From DASUPK01 sp963797265 (GTDB lineage: Bacteria > Actinomycetota > Thermoleophilia > Solirubrobacterales > 70-9), in NCBI GenBank assembly GCA_963797265.1, contig CAWCOY010000003.1, positions 744,001-808,000 of the forward strand: DNA of 64,000 nucleotides. The letters are read 5' to 3'. Position numbers and translations under genes: made by a program. The notes under the pieces are model-generated. The model saw only the letters and a list, made by a program, of their open reading frames with translations, did not search any database and was not told the DNA's origin. Within the stretch, counting starts at the first letter, position 1. Each line of letters starts with the position of its first letter. Of the stretch, positions 16,762 to 25,499 are shown piece after piece.

Positions 16762-17417
16762 TGGCCTCGCTGCTGAGCCCGCTCGACGACGTGCTGAAGC
16801 GCTCCGGCGCCCACATGACGGAGCGGGAGGGATGGACCGTGGCGGCCGACTTCGGCTCGCTGGCCGCCGAGATCGCAGTCAGCCGGGCGACCGCTGGCCT
16901 CGCGGACGTCTCCAGCATCGGCAAGTTCGAGCTAGCCGACTCGCCGACCGCCATCGCCGAGATGTATCCGTCCGGCCGCGAGCTCCGGCCCGGCCGGATC
17001 ATGGAGGCGGCGGACGCGTGGTGGTGCGTCGTCTCCCCTGAGCTGTTGCTCGTTCTCACCCCGTCCTCCAGCAGCGAGCGGGTACGCGTCGAGCTGACCG
17101 AGCGCGCCCACGAGGCCACCACGGTCACCGACGTGACCTCTGACCGGGTCGCCGTCTGCCTGACCGGGCCGTTCGCCCGCGACGTGCTGACCCGGGCGGG
17201 CGCCACCTCCGCCAAGACCGGCAGCCTGCGCGTCGAGTCGGTCGGCGGCGTGCCCACGCTCGTCCTGCACCAGTACGAGAAGCAGTGGCTGCTCGTGGCC
17301 GCCGCCTCGGAGGCCGGGAACCTGTGGAGAGCGCTCACCGAGGCGGGCTCGCCGCTCGGCCTGGCGTACGTGGGCGCTGACGCGCTGCAGCACCTGCACG
17401 CCGCCGCTGGTGCGTAG
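16761..17417 (+). CDS. GcvT/SoxG-like folate-binding protein
   Basis: A 218-residue protein similar to the gamma subunit of sarcosine oxidase and the N-terminal two thirds of aminomethyltransferase GcvT. It has SRATAGLADVSSIGKFELA early, VTDVTSDRVAVCLTGPFARDVL centrally, and a C-terminal WRALTEAGSPLGLAYVGADA. The second GcvT barrel is missing. ATG 16761 shares its A with the stop of the MetE-like gene (TGATG), so the pair is translationally coupled. LigM and DesA, tetrahydrofolate-dependent aromatic O-demethylases, also belong to the GcvT fold, which makes this pair interesting in an aromatic cluster. It is much shorter than those enzymes. Confidence 0.72.
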   Translation: MASLLSPLDDVLKRSGAHMTEREGWTVAADFGSLAAEIAVSRATAGLADVSSIGKFELADSPTAIAEMYPSGRELRPGRIMEAADAWWCVVSPELLLVLTPSSSSERVRVELTERAHEATTVTDVTSDRVAVCLTGPFARDVLTRAGATSAKTGSLRVESVGGVPTLVLHQYEKQWLLVAAASEAGNLWRALTEAGSPLGLAYVGADALQHLHAAAGA

Positions 17418-18624
17418 CTCGAACGGCGGCCGCCGATCGGTCGTCACCGGCACGACGTTGATCGTCGCCGGCGTCCTCCCAGGCTTCCTGACCGCCAGCC
17501 TCGCCCCGAGGATCCGCCACGACTTCTCGTTCGGCGATTCGACCCTCGGTCTCGCCGTGGCAGTCTTCTACCTGACCTGCACCGCCTTCTCCACGCCCGC
17601 GGGCCATCTCGTCGAGCGGATCGGAGCGCGCCGCGGCATGCTGTTCGGGGCCGCCCTCACCGCCGCAGCCTGCCTCGCCGTCGCGGGGCTGGCCGAATCG
17701 GCGCCCGCGCTCGTCGCCGTCCTCCTGGTCGCTGGCATCGGCAACGCGATCGGTGGCCCCGCGGTCAGCGCTCTGCTGCGCCGCACCGTCGACACCGGCC
17801 GCCATGGCCTGGCATTCGGCGCGCAGCAGTCCGGCGCCTCGATCGGCGCGTTGCTCGCTGGGGTGGCGCTGCCTGCCGTGGCGATTCCGCTCGGCTGGCG
17901 CTGGGCCTACGTCGTCGCGGCGGGGCTCGCCCTGGTGGCGGTGGCCCTCGCCCCGGCGCCTGGCCCCGGGGCGCCACCGCGCCTTGCCGCGCAGGCAGAG
18001 ACGGCGCCGCAAAGCGCCACCTCGATTCGCGCACTGGCGTTGGCCGCGGTCCTGGCGAGCGCCGCGGGCGTCGGCTTCATCGCCTTCCTGGTCACCTACT
18101 CGGTCGACCAGGGGATCGGCGAGGGGGCCGCCGGGCTGCTGCTGGGCGCCGTCAGCCTCGCCGCCACGATCAGCCGGGTCGGCCTTGGCGTGATCGCCGA
18201 CCGCTCGCGCGGTGACCCGCTGAGGCTCACCGCCATGACCCTCGCCGGGAGCGTCGCGGGATACCTGCTCCTGATCGCCGGCGAGCCGGCGGTGATCGTG
18301 CTGGCGGCGCTGATCGTCGGCAGCATCGGCTGGTCGTGGCCGGGGACGCTCACCCTGGCCGTCGTCTTCCGCAGGCCCGATGCGCCGGCCTGGGCCGTCG
18401 GGGTGATGATGTCCGGCCTCTTCGCAGGGGCGGCGGGCGGCCCCCTGCTCGTCGGCCTGCTCGCCGAGCACGACCACTTCGCCGCGGCGTGGTCGCTGTG
18501 CGCCGGGCTTGCCCTGGCTGCTGCCGCGACGATCGCGCTGACGCGCCGATTCGAGCGGTCCGGCGCCGCTCCTCTAGGGTTGGCAACCGCCGGCGACGGA
18601 GTGAGGAGAGGGCATGGAAGGTGA
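17410..18624 (+). CDS. MFS transporter
   Basis: A 404-residue major facilitator protein with about twelve hydrophobic segments. The loop 2-3 motif reads GHLVERIGARRGMLFGA, and its counterpart in the second half is LGVIADRSRGDP. GTG 17410 lies 8 bp inside the preceding gene and the end overlaps pobA by 11 bp. It is similar in layout to CynX/NarK-like and aromatic-acid carriers. Transport of a hydroxy- or methoxybenzoate would suit the neighbours but is not shown by the sequence. Confidence 0.83.
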   Translation: MRSSNGGRRSVVTGTTLIVAGVLPGFLTASLAPRIRHDFSFGDSTLGLAVAVFYLTCTAFSTPAGHLVERIGARRGMLFGAALTAAACLAVAGLAESAPALVAVLLVAGIGNAIGGPAVSALLRRTVDTGRHGLAFGAQQSGASIGALLAGVALPAVAIPLGWRWAYVVAAGLALVAVALAPAPGPGAPPRLAAQAETAPQSATSIRALALAAVLASAAGVGFIAFLVTYSVDQGIGEGAAGLLLGAVSLAATISRVGLGVIADRSRGDPLRLTAMTLAGSVAGYLLLIAGEPAVIVLAALIVGSIGWSWPGTLTLAVVFRRPDAPAWAVGVMMSGLFAGAAGGPLLVGLLAEHDHFAAAWSLCAGLALAAAATIALTRRFERSGAAPLGLATAGDGVRRGHGR

Positions 18625-19810
18625 GAGGAGCTCGCGTACGCAGGTGGGGATCGTGGGCGCCGGTCCGGCCGGCCTGGTCCTCTCCCACCTCCTCCAGCGG
18701 GAGGGGATCGAGTGCGTGGTGCTCGAGGACCGCAGCCGCGAGTACGTCGAGAAGCGGGTCCGGGCGGGCGTCCTCGAACAGGGCACGGTCGATCTGCTCA
18801 CCGAGCTCGGTCTGGCCGACCGGCTCCACCGCGAGGGCCTCGTTCACCAGGGGATCGAGCTGCGCTTCGATGGCCAGGGCCACCGGATCCCCTTCGAGGA
18901 GCTCGCCGAGGGCAGGGCGATCACGATCTACGGCCAGCAGGAGGTGGTCAAGGACCTGATCGCCGCGCGGCTGGACGCCGACGGCCCGCTGCTCTTCGAG
19001 GTCGACGACGTCTCCCTGTACGGCATCGACTCGGACGAGCCGAGCATCCGCTTCACCCACGAGGGGGTGGAGAAGGAGCTCCGCTGCGACGCGATCGCGG
19101 GCTGCGACGGGTTTCACGGCGTCTGCCGCCCATCGGTCCCCGACGGGGTGCTGAGCTTCAACCAGCTCGACTACCCCTTCGCCTGGCTCGGCATCCTCGC
19201 TCGGGTCGCCCCCTCCACCGAGGAGCTGATCTACGCGCCCCACCAGCGCGGCTTCGCGCTCCACAGCCTGCGCTCGCCGGAGCTGAGCCGGCTCTACGTC
19301 CAGTGCGATCCCGAGGACGAGCTCGAGGCCTGGCCGGACGAGCGGGTCTGGGAGGAGCTCCACCTGAGGCTGGCGCGCGACGACGGCTGGACCCTGAAGG
19401 AGGGGCCGGTGATCGAGAAGACGATTGCGCCGCTGCGCAGCTTCGTCGCGCAGCCCATGCAATACGGACGGCTTTATCTGGCCGGCGACGCCGTCCACAT
19501 CGTCCCCGCCACCGGCGCGAAAGGGCTCAATCTGGCCGTGGCCGACGTCCAGGTGCTCGGCGAGGCGCTCGCGAAGTACCTGAATGCCGGCGACGATGCC
19601 CTGCTCAAGGGGTACTCGGACGCCTGCCTGCGCCGGGTCTGGCGAGTGCAGCATTTCAGCTGGTGGATGACCTGGATGCTGCACCGTTTTCCGGATGACG
19701 ACGGCTTCACCCGGGGGCTGCGCCGGGCGCAACTCGAGTACGTCTGCTCGTCGCGGGCCGCCGCGGCGACCCTGGCGGAGAACTACGTCGGGCTGGGGCG
19801 GGTCTGGTGA
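18614..19810 (+). CDS. pobA: 4-hydroxybenzoate 3-monooxygenase
   Basis: A 398-residue class A flavoprotein hydroxylase that converts 4-hydroxybenzoate and NAD(P)H plus oxygen to protocatechuate. The Rossmann motif GAGPAG is at residues 15-20, the ribose-binding acid is E38, and the PobA-typical RVRAGVLEQGTVDLL follows. The DG motif is GCDGFHGVCR and the second FAD motif is LAGDAVHIVPATGAKGLNLA. The length matches Pseudomonas PobA (394). The long-range motif set is specific to the hydroxybenzoate group rather than to general phenol hydroxylases. The product feeds the protocatechuate operon that starts 2 kb downstream. Confidence 0.93.
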   Translation: MEGERSSRTQVGIVGAGPAGLVLSHLLQREGIECVVLEDRSREYVEKRVRAGVLEQGTVDLLTELGLADRLHREGLVHQGIELRFDGQGHRIPFEELAEGRAITIYGQQEVVKDLIAARLDADGPLLFEVDDVSLYGIDSDEPSIRFTHEGVEKELRCDAIAGCDGFHGVCRPSVPDGVLSFNQLDYPFAWLGILARVAPSTEELIYAPHQRGFALHSLRSPELSRLYVQCDPEDELEAWPDERVWEELHLRLARDDGWTLKEGPVIEKTIAPLRSFVAQPMQYGRLYLAGDAVHIVPATGAKGLNLAVADVQVLGEALAKYLNAGDDALLKGYSDACLRRVWRVQHFSWWMTWMLHRFPDDDGFTRGLRRAQLEYVCSSRAAAATLAENYVGLGRVW

Positions 19811-19846
19811 CCTGGTGACCAAAACGACTGCGAGGAGCGAGCTGAG

Positions 19847-20668
19847 ATGAGCCTGGTTGAGGAGCTGTTCGACGTGCGCGATGCGCGCGTGGTCGTAACC
19901 GGCGCCGCCAGCGGGCTCGGGCTGGCGATGGCCGAGGTGATGGCGGTGGCCGGCGCCCGCGTGACGCTGGCCGACCTGGAGCCGGAGAGGCTCGAGTCCG
20001 AGACCGCGCGGCTGGCCGACGCGGGCGGGCAGGTCCGCTCCTTCCAGGTCGACGTCGCCCAGCGCGAGCAGGTGCAGGCCCTGATCGACGACGTCGTCTC
20101 GGAGCAGGGAGGCGTCGACGTCCTCTACGCCAATGCCGGGATCTCATTGGAGCCGGGCATCACCGATCCGAAGGGCGGCATCGCGGCGATCGAGACGGAG
20201 GCCTGGGAGAAGGTGCTGGGGGTCAACCTGAACGGCGTCGTCTTCTCGATGGGCGCGGCCGCGGAGGTGATGAAGAGGCAGGGTGCGGGCAAGATCGTCG
20301 TCACGGCCTCAAACGCCGGGCTCAAGGTGGAGCCCCTGGTCGGGTACTCCTACGCCGCCAGCAAGGCCGCGGTGATCCACGTCGTTCGCCAGGCGGCCGT
20401 GGAGCTGGCGCCCCACGGGGTGAACGTCAACGCGATCGCGCCGGGCCCGTTCCGCACCAGGATCGGCAGCGGCGAGCTGCCGGACGAGCGAATCGAAGGA
20501 ATCTGGGCAGACCTGATCCCGCTCGGCAGGATGGCGGAGACGGACGAGCTCAAGGGGCTGGTGCTGATGCTGGGCTCGCCGGCGGCGAGCTACATCACCG
20601 GCGCAGTGGTCCTGATCGACGGCGCGGCGATGCCCTCCTCGTTCCGGGAGCCGATCACCCTCGGTTAG
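19847..20668 (+). CDS. Short-chain dehydrogenase/reductase
   Basis: A 273-residue classical SDR: cofactor motif TGAASGLG near residue 19, NAG at residues 95-97, catalytic serine in VTASNAG and YSYAASK with the Tyr/Lys pair. An aspartate after the second strand (LADLEPERL) indicates NAD preference. It follows pobA by 36 bp with GAGGAGCGAG upstream. The substrate cannot be named; in this cluster a side-chain alcohol of a lignin monomer or a ring dihydrodiol are reasonable options. Confidence 0.83.
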   Translation: MSLVEELFDVRDARVVVTGAASGLGLAMAEVMAVAGARVTLADLEPERLESETARLADAGGQVRSFQVDVAQREQVQALIDDVVSEQGGVDVLYANAGISLEPGITDPKGGIAAIETEAWEKVLGVNLNGVVFSMGAAAEVMKRQGAGKIVVTASNAGLKVEPLVGYSYAASKAAVIHVVRQAAVELAPHGVNVNAIAPGPFRTRIGSGELPDERIEGIWADLIPLGRMAETDELKGLVLMLGSPAASYITGAVVLIDGAAMPSSFREPITLG

Positions 20669-20733
20669 GGCCCATCCGGCCGGCGCTTGCGGCGTCGTTT
20701 GAGCCAATTGACCAAATCCTTTAGGTTGATGCC

Positions 20734-21765
20734 GTGCTCGCTGCGGTGACTCGGGGAATCAGGGATATGCAGATTCTCGATATGCCCGAGCCGCCGGCAC
20801 CCGGCCCGGGAGAGGTGATGGTGCACCCGGATGCGGTGGGGATCTGCGGCTCGGACTTCCATTTCTTCGCCGGTGAGCTCCAGATCTTCGACGAGTCGCC
20901 CTATCCGCGGATCCAGGGGCACGAGTTCACCGGGACGATCGAGCAGCTCGGCGCGGGGACGAACGATCGACTCAGTGAGGGCGATCGCGTCGCGATCATG
21001 CCGATCAGCTCCTGCGGCAACTGCTATCCCTGCCGGGTCGGGCGGGGCAACGTCTGCGACAACTTCAGCCTGATCGGCATCCATACCGACGGGGGTCTTC
21101 AGGAGCTGATCCGCATCCCGGATTCCCAGGTCTTTCCAATCGAGGCCGACGAGCCGGCGGTTGCGGCGCTGGCGGAACCTGTCTCGATCGCGGTCCGGAG
21201 CATCCACAGGTCGGGGATCTCGGAGGGCGAGCGCGTCGTGATCCTCGGGGCCGGGCCGATCGGCCAGGCCGTGCATCTGCTGGCTTTGGAGCGCGGGGCG
21301 ACGACGCTGCTCGTCGACCGGGTGCAGAGCCGCCTCGACTTCGGCACGGCGAATGGCGCAGAGGCGCTCGTCTGGCAGGACCGTGACCAGGTCACGGACG
21401 ACTGCCGCGAGTGGAGCGGCGGCGAGGGCCCACCCCTCGTCTTCGACGCCACCGGGGCGCCGGATCCGATCCGCGCCGCTGTCGACATGGCGGCTTCTGC
21501 GGGGCGAGTGGTGGTCGTCGGGATGTCGGGCGAGGAGGTTCCCCTGCGGATCGGGACCTTCACCGAGAAGGAGATCGACATGCTCGGCGTGAGCTGCTGC
21601 GGATCGGACGAATTCGGCGAGGCCGTCAGGTTCGTGGAGTCCCACCGGGAGCCGCTCGAGCGCCTGATCAGCCGGCGATTCCCGCTCGACCGCGCGCCTG
21701 AGGCCGTCGGCTACGCCATGGAGAATCCCGGTGAGGTGATGAAGGTGGTGATCACCGGTTCCTGA
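20734..21765 (+). CDS. Zinc-dependent alcohol dehydrogenase (MDR family)
   Basis: A 343-residue medium-chain dehydrogenase of the sorbitol/threonine dehydrogenase type. The catalytic zinc region is GICGSDFHFF with GHEFTG; the structural zinc lobe has four cysteines in CGNCYPCRVGRGNVC; the cofactor motif is LGAGPIGQAV. The GTG at 20734 gives the standard family N-terminus. The ribosome binding site is weak. It is the last gene of the PobA arm; the promoter of the next operon overlaps its stop codon. Probable substrate is a polyol or side-chain alcohol; not determinable. Confidence 0.83.
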   Translation: MLAAVTRGIRDMQILDMPEPPAPGPGEVMVHPDAVGICGSDFHFFAGELQIFDESPYPRIQGHEFTGTIEQLGAGTNDRLSEGDRVAIMPISSCGNCYPCRVGRGNVCDNFSLIGIHTDGGLQELIRIPDSQVFPIEADEPAVAALAEPVSIAVRSIHRSGISEGERVVILGAGPIGQAVHLLALERGATTLLVDRVQSRLDFGTANGAEALVWQDRDQVTDDCREWSGGEGPPLVFDATGAPDPIRAAVDMAASAGRVVVVGMSGEEVPLRIGTFTEKEIDMLGVSCCGSDEFGEAVRFVESHREPLERLISRRFPLDRAPEAVGYAMENPGEVMKVVITGS

Positions 21766-21789
21766 CAAATACTCTGACTTATCGATAAT
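21762..21789 (+). promoter_or_regulatory. Promoter of the protocatechuate operon with overlapping palindrome
   Basis: A -35-like CTGACA (21762-21767) and a -10-like GATAAT (21784-21789) are separated by 16 bp. The perfect 10-bp palindrome TTATCGATAA (21779-21788) lies across the -10, a usual place for a repressor site. The operon it would drive carries its own GntR/FCD regulator as second gene. A strong AGGAGGAGG follows at 21836-21844 before the TTG start. Confidence 0.55.
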
Positions 21790-21846
21790 GTGGCATGGAG
21801 GCGCTGAAATGTGCAGACATCCCCAGGGAGTGACTAGGAGGAGGCA

Positions 21847-23124
21847 TTGACCGCCAATGGCCCGGGGGTCCGGCTGCGGCCGGGGGCAGCGGGGCAGGAG
21901 GAACGGCTGGCTGAGCTGTTCGACGTCGTTCTCGAGAACAACCCCTTCCAGCGCGGCCGGGTCGAGGAGCTCGGGCTCGGCGATCGTCCCAGCCTCTCCG
22001 AGCTGCGCCCGCTGACCAAGCGCGAGCTGGTCGCGGACCAGGAGCGCCACCGTCCCTTCGGCACCAACCTCACCTATCCGCTGGAGCGCTACACCCAGGT
22101 GTTCCAGACCAGCGGCACCACCGCCCATCCCCTACGCGTACTCGAGACGGCGGAGGACTGGGCCTGGTGGAGGATGCGCTTCGCCCACACGATGAACGCC
22201 GCCGGCCTGGACAGCTCCGACCGGGTGGCGCTCGCCTTCTCCTTCGGCCCGCACGTCCAGTTCTGGGCCGCCAAGGAGGGGCTCCAGGAGATCGGCGCCA
22301 TGGGGGTATCGATGGGGGGCATGGGCTCGGTGCAGAGGCTGCAGACCATCGCCGAGGTCGAGGCGACGACCCTCTGGTGCACTCCGACCTACGCGCTCCA
22401 CCTGCTGGAGGTGGCAGTCGAGCAGCGCCTCGAGTCGACCATCGAGTCCATCGGGCGCGTCTTGTGCACCGGCGAGCCGGGGGGTTCGCTGGAGGGCGTG
22501 CGCTCGAGGATCGAGGAGGGCTTCGGGGCGGTCTGCATCGACCACGCCGGCCTCACGGAGGCGGGGCCGTTCGGCGATCCGTGCGTCGCGGGTCACGGAC
22601 TCCACATCGACGAAGGCGAGTTCATCTGCGAGATCCTCGACGAGGACCTCAGCCCCACGCCCGAGGGCGAGCGGGGGGAGCTGGTGATCACCCCCCTCGG
22701 CCTCACCGGCTTCCCGGCGCTTCGCTACCGCACCGGTGACTCGGTGATCGCCACCGACGAGCAATGCCCCGCAGGCCACGAGGGCCGCTGGCTTCCCGGC
22801 GGGATCGTCGGCAGGACCGATGACATGGTGGTGGTACGCGGCATGAACGTCTACCCGTCCGCGATCGAGGAGGCCGTTCGCCAGGTGAACAGCACGGGAG
22901 AGTTCCGGATCACCTTCTACACCGAGCGCAGCGGCATGGACGAGGTCAAGCTGGAGGTCGAGCTGACCGACGGCCCGGACGCGCGGCGCCTGCAGGAGAG
23001 GATGCGCCAGCAGCTCGGCCTGCGGGTACGGGTCGTGCCGGTGACGCCCGGCGTGCTGCCCCGCCAGACCGGCAAGTCCCGCCGGGTCGTGGATGAGCGC
23101 ACCCCGAGGTGGGTCGCGTCGTGA
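21847..23124 (+). CDS. PaaK-like aryl-CoA ligase
   Basis: A 425-residue adenylate-forming enzyme of the phenylacetate-CoA ligase type. It has the phosphate loop QTSGTTAHP (near residue 87), the adenine-site region DHAGLTEAGPFG and YRTGDSV, and the hinge GRTDDMVVVRGMNVYP. It ends with the lysine-bearing LPRQTGKSRRVVD. The length matches PaaK (about 430). TTG at 21847 is used because AGGAGGAGG stands directly before it and no other start fits. As first gene of the protocatechuate operon it probably activates an aromatic or side-chain acid, such as a hydroxycinnamate. No PaaABC-type ring epoxidase is in the window, so classic phenylacetate use is unlikely. Confidence 0.83.
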   Translation: MTANGPGVRLRPGAAGQEERLAELFDVVLENNPFQRGRVEELGLGDRPSLSELRPLTKRELVADQERHRPFGTNLTYPLERYTQVFQTSGTTAHPLRVLETAEDWAWWRMRFAHTMNAAGLDSSDRVALAFSFGPHVQFWAAKEGLQEIGAMGVSMGGMGSVQRLQTIAEVEATTLWCTPTYALHLLEVAVEQRLESTIESIGRVLCTGEPGGSLEGVRSRIEEGFGAVCIDHAGLTEAGPFGDPCVAGHGLHIDEGEFICEILDEDLSPTPEGERGELVITPLGLTGFPALRYRTGDSVIATDEQCPAGHEGRWLPGGIVGRTDDMVVVRGMNVYPSAIEEAVRQVNSTGEFRITFYTERSGMDEVKLEVELTDGPDARRLQERMRQQLGLRVRVVPVTPGVLPRQTGKSRRVVDERTPRWVAS

Positions 23125-23912
23125 GTGCCCAGCGGACGAGCTCCGGGCCCCGCTCCAGGCCCCAGGCTCGGCAGATCAGGGGGGCGAGCGAGCAGGTCGC
23201 TGTCCAGATCCAGCACTACGTTCGGGATGAGGGGCTCGCCCCGGGGGACTTCCTCGGCCGCGAGGAGGACCTCGCGGCCGAATTCGGGGTCAGCCGGCCG
23301 ACGCTTCGCGAGGCTCTCAAGCTGCTCTCCAGCGGCAACCTGATCCGCGCGACGAAGGGACCAGGCGGCGGCATCTTCGTGGCCCACACCGCGGAGCAGG
23401 GAATGGGCCGCAGCCTGAGCGACGCGATCGCGATGATGCTCGAGACCGAGTCCGTCAGCCTGCATGAGCTGCTCGACGCCCGCGTCCTGCTCGAGGTCCC
23501 GCTGGCGGGCCTGGCGGCCTACCAGCCCGAGGAGGAGACGCTGACCCGCCTCCGCGCGGCCGTCGACGCCGCCGCCGCGGACCTCGACAGCGTCGAGGTC
23601 GTCTCGGCGGCCGACGCCGAGATCCACCAGACGATCGCGGCCGCCGCCGGCAACCGGATGATCCAGGCGCTGACCACCTGGATCTTCGAGGTCCTCCAGC
23701 CGTCCCTGGTCGAGGTGCTGGAGCCCGCCATCGTCCACTCGGCGATCGTGGAGCAGCACGAGGCCCTGGTGGCGGCCGTCGAGAAGGGGGACCCGGCGCG
23801 CGCCGAGCGTGCGATGAAGGACCACCTGCTCTACCTGCGCGACGTCCTCAGCATGGTGCAGGAGGAACCGCCGCAGGAGGCGGCGGAGGCGGCCGAGGCG
23901 ACCGGTGGCTGA
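23121..23912 (+). CDS. GntR/FCD-family regulator of the protocatechuate operon
   Basis: A 263-residue GntR regulator. Winged helix-turn-helix at about 25-95, with EEDLAAEFGVSRPTLREALKLL and the wing GPGGGIFV. The FCD effector domain follows (VSLHELLDARVLLEVPLAGL, and the metal-binding DAEIHQTIAAAAGN and HEALVAAVEKGD). GTG 23121 overlaps the ligase stop by 4 bp; a GTG at 23109 is also possible. Lying inside the operon it likely controls, it would be autoregulated, with the TTATCGATAA palindrome at 21779 as a candidate site. Protocatechuate-pathway acids are plausible effectors. Confidence 0.87.
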   Translation: MSAQRTSSGPRSRPQARQIRGASEQVAVQIQHYVRDEGLAPGDFLGREEDLAAEFGVSRPTLREALKLLSSGNLIRATKGPGGGIFVAHTAEQGMGRSLSDAIAMMLETESVSLHELLDARVLLEVPLAGLAAYQPEEETLTRLRAAVDAAAADLDSVEVVSAADAEIHQTIAAAAGNRMIQALTTWIFEVLQPSLVEVLEPAIVHSAIVEQHEALVAAVEKGDPARAERAMKDHLLYLRDVLSMVQEEPPQEAAEAAEATGG

Positions 23913-24726
23913 GCTGCTCCCCCTGGACGAGGCGGTCGCCGAGCTCGTTCACGACGGCGACAGCGTCGCCCTCGAAGGTTTCACTCACCTGATTCCCTTC
24001 GGCGCGGGCCACGAGATCGTCCGCCAGCACCGTCGTGACCTGACCCTCATCCGGATGACGCCGGATCTGATCTACGACCAGATGATCGGCGCGGGCTGCG
24101 CGAGAAAGCTGATCTTCTCCTGGGGAGGTAACCCCGGCGTCGGCTCGCTTCACCGGCTCCGCGACGCCGTGGAGCATGACTGGCCGGCGCCGCTCGAGCT
24201 CGAGGAGCACAGCCACGCCGGCATGGCGGCGCGCTACGCGGCGGGGGCGTCGAACCTCCCCTTTGCGACCCTGCGGGGCTACGTCGGAACGGAGCTCCTC
24301 GAGCATTCCTCGGAGACCGTGGCGGCGATTGATTGCCCGTTCACCGGTGAGACCCTGACCGCGGTGCGCGCCCTGCGGCCCGACGTCGGGATCGTCCACG
24401 CGCAGCGCGCCGACCGCGAGGGCAACGTGCAGATCTGGGGGATCGTGGGTGTCCAGAAGGAGATCGTGCTCGCCTCGGAGCGCTCGCTGGTGACCGTGGA
24501 GGAGGTTGTCGACAAGCTCGATCCGCTTCCCGGGGCAATCGTGCTCCCGACCTGGGCGGTCGGGGCCGTCGCCGAGGCGCCGCGCGGCGCCCACCCCTCC
24601 TACGCGCACGGCTACTACGACCGCGACAACGGCTTCTACCAGCGCTGGGACGAGATCAGCCGGGATCGCGACTCCTTCCAGGAGTGGATGGCGGAGCACG
24701 TCCTCACCTCGGCGGGCGTCGCATGA
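23905..24726 (+). CDS. pcaI: 3-oxoadipate CoA-transferase subunit A
   Basis: A 273-residue CoA-transferase family I alpha chain. It has LVHDGDSVALEGFTHLIPFG and the glycine-rich CoA region ISWGG-like IFSWGGNPGVG, with the length typical of actinobacterial CatI/PcaI. It moves CoA from succinyl-CoA to 3-oxoadipate, giving 3-oxoadipyl-CoA. GTG 23905 overlaps the regulator by 8 bp and its end overlaps pcaJ by 4 bp. The identification as PcaI instead of a general acyl-CoA transferase rests on the pca genes that follow. Confidence 0.87.
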   Translation: MAELLPLDEAVAELVHDGDSVALEGFTHLIPFGAGHEIVRQHRRDLTLIRMTPDLIYDQMIGAGCARKLIFSWGGNPGVGSLHRLRDAVEHDWPAPLELEEHSHAGMAARYAAGASNLPFATLRGYVGTELLEHSSETVAAIDCPFTGETLTAVRALRPDVGIVHAQRADREGNVQIWGIVGVQKEIVLASERSLVTVEEVVDKLDPLPGAIVLPTWAVGAVAEAPRGAHPSYAHGYYDRDNGFYQRWDEISRDRDSFQEWMAEHVLTSAGVA

Positions 24727-25499
24727 GCCCCGAGCTGGAGACCGCCGTCTCGGCCGACGAGATGATGACCGTGGTGGCCTCCCGGGCGCTCACCGACGAG
24801 ACCGTGTGCTTCGTCGGGATCGGCCTGCCCAGCACCGCCGCGAACCTGGCGAGGCTCACGCATGCGCCGCGGACCGTCCTGGTCTACGAGTCGGGAACGA
24901 TCGGCTCCAAGCCGGCGACCCTTCCCCTCTCGATCGGCGACGGAGAGCTGGCCGAGACCGCGGACGCGGTCGTCCCGGTCCCGGAGATCTTCGCCTATTG
25001 GCTTCAGGGCGGGCGGATCGACGTCGGCTTTCTCGGCGCGGCCCAGATCGATCACCTCGGCAACCTGAACAGCACCGTGATCGGCGACTACGAGCGCCCC
25101 AAGGTCCGGCTGCCCGGGGCGGGCGGCGCGCCCGAGATCGCGGCGATGGCAGGCGAGGTGATCGTGATCATCCGCCAGTCACCGCGCACCTTCGTCGATC
25201 GTCTCGACTTCCTGACCTCGGTCGGCTACGGCGCGGCGCCCGGCGACCGTGAGCGCCTCGGCATGCCGGGCCACGGTCCCACGATCGTGATCACCGATCT
25301 CGGGGTGCTCCGTCCGGACCCGGAGACCCGCGAGCTGACCCTGACACAGGTCCACCCGGGCGTATCGGAGGAGCGGGCTCGCGAGCAGACCGGCTGGGAC
25401 CTGCGTGTGTCCGATGACCTCGAGGTGACCGAACCCCCGACCGAGGAAGAGCTGCGCGAGCTGCGCAGGCTGCGAGCGACGCTGGAGCCGACGACATGA
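24723..25499 (+). CDS. pcaJ: 3-oxoadipate CoA-transferase subunit B
   Basis: A 258-residue CoA-transferase beta chain. The FVGIGLPSTAANLARL loop and the catalytic-glutamate segment VYESGTIGS match the family, and QIDHLGNLNSTVIGDY follows. ATG 24723 overlaps the pcaI stop (ATGA). It forms the alpha2-beta2 transferase with PcaI. No thiolase (PcaF) gene is seen in the window, so the last step to succinyl-CoA and acetyl-CoA must be encoded elsewhere. Confidence 0.88.
   Translation: MSPELETAVSADEMMTVVASRALTDETVCFVGIGLPSTAANLARLTHAPRTVLVYESGTIGSKPATLPLSIGDGELAETADAVVPVPEIFAYWLQGGRIDVGFLGAAQIDHLGNLNSTVIGDYERPKVRLPGAGGAPEIAAMAGEVIVIIRQSPRTFVDRLDFLTSVGYGAAPGDRERLGMPGHGPTIVITDLGVLRPDPETRELTLTQVHPGVSEERAREQTGWDLRVSDDLEVTEPPTEEELRELRRLRATLEPTT

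Noticed and set aside
20708..20733. Promoter with -35 TTGACC before the zinc alcohol dehydrogenase
   Set aside because: A hexamer TTGACC is present at 20708, but the position 17 bp downstream falls on the GTG start and no -10 fits, so no promoter is called.
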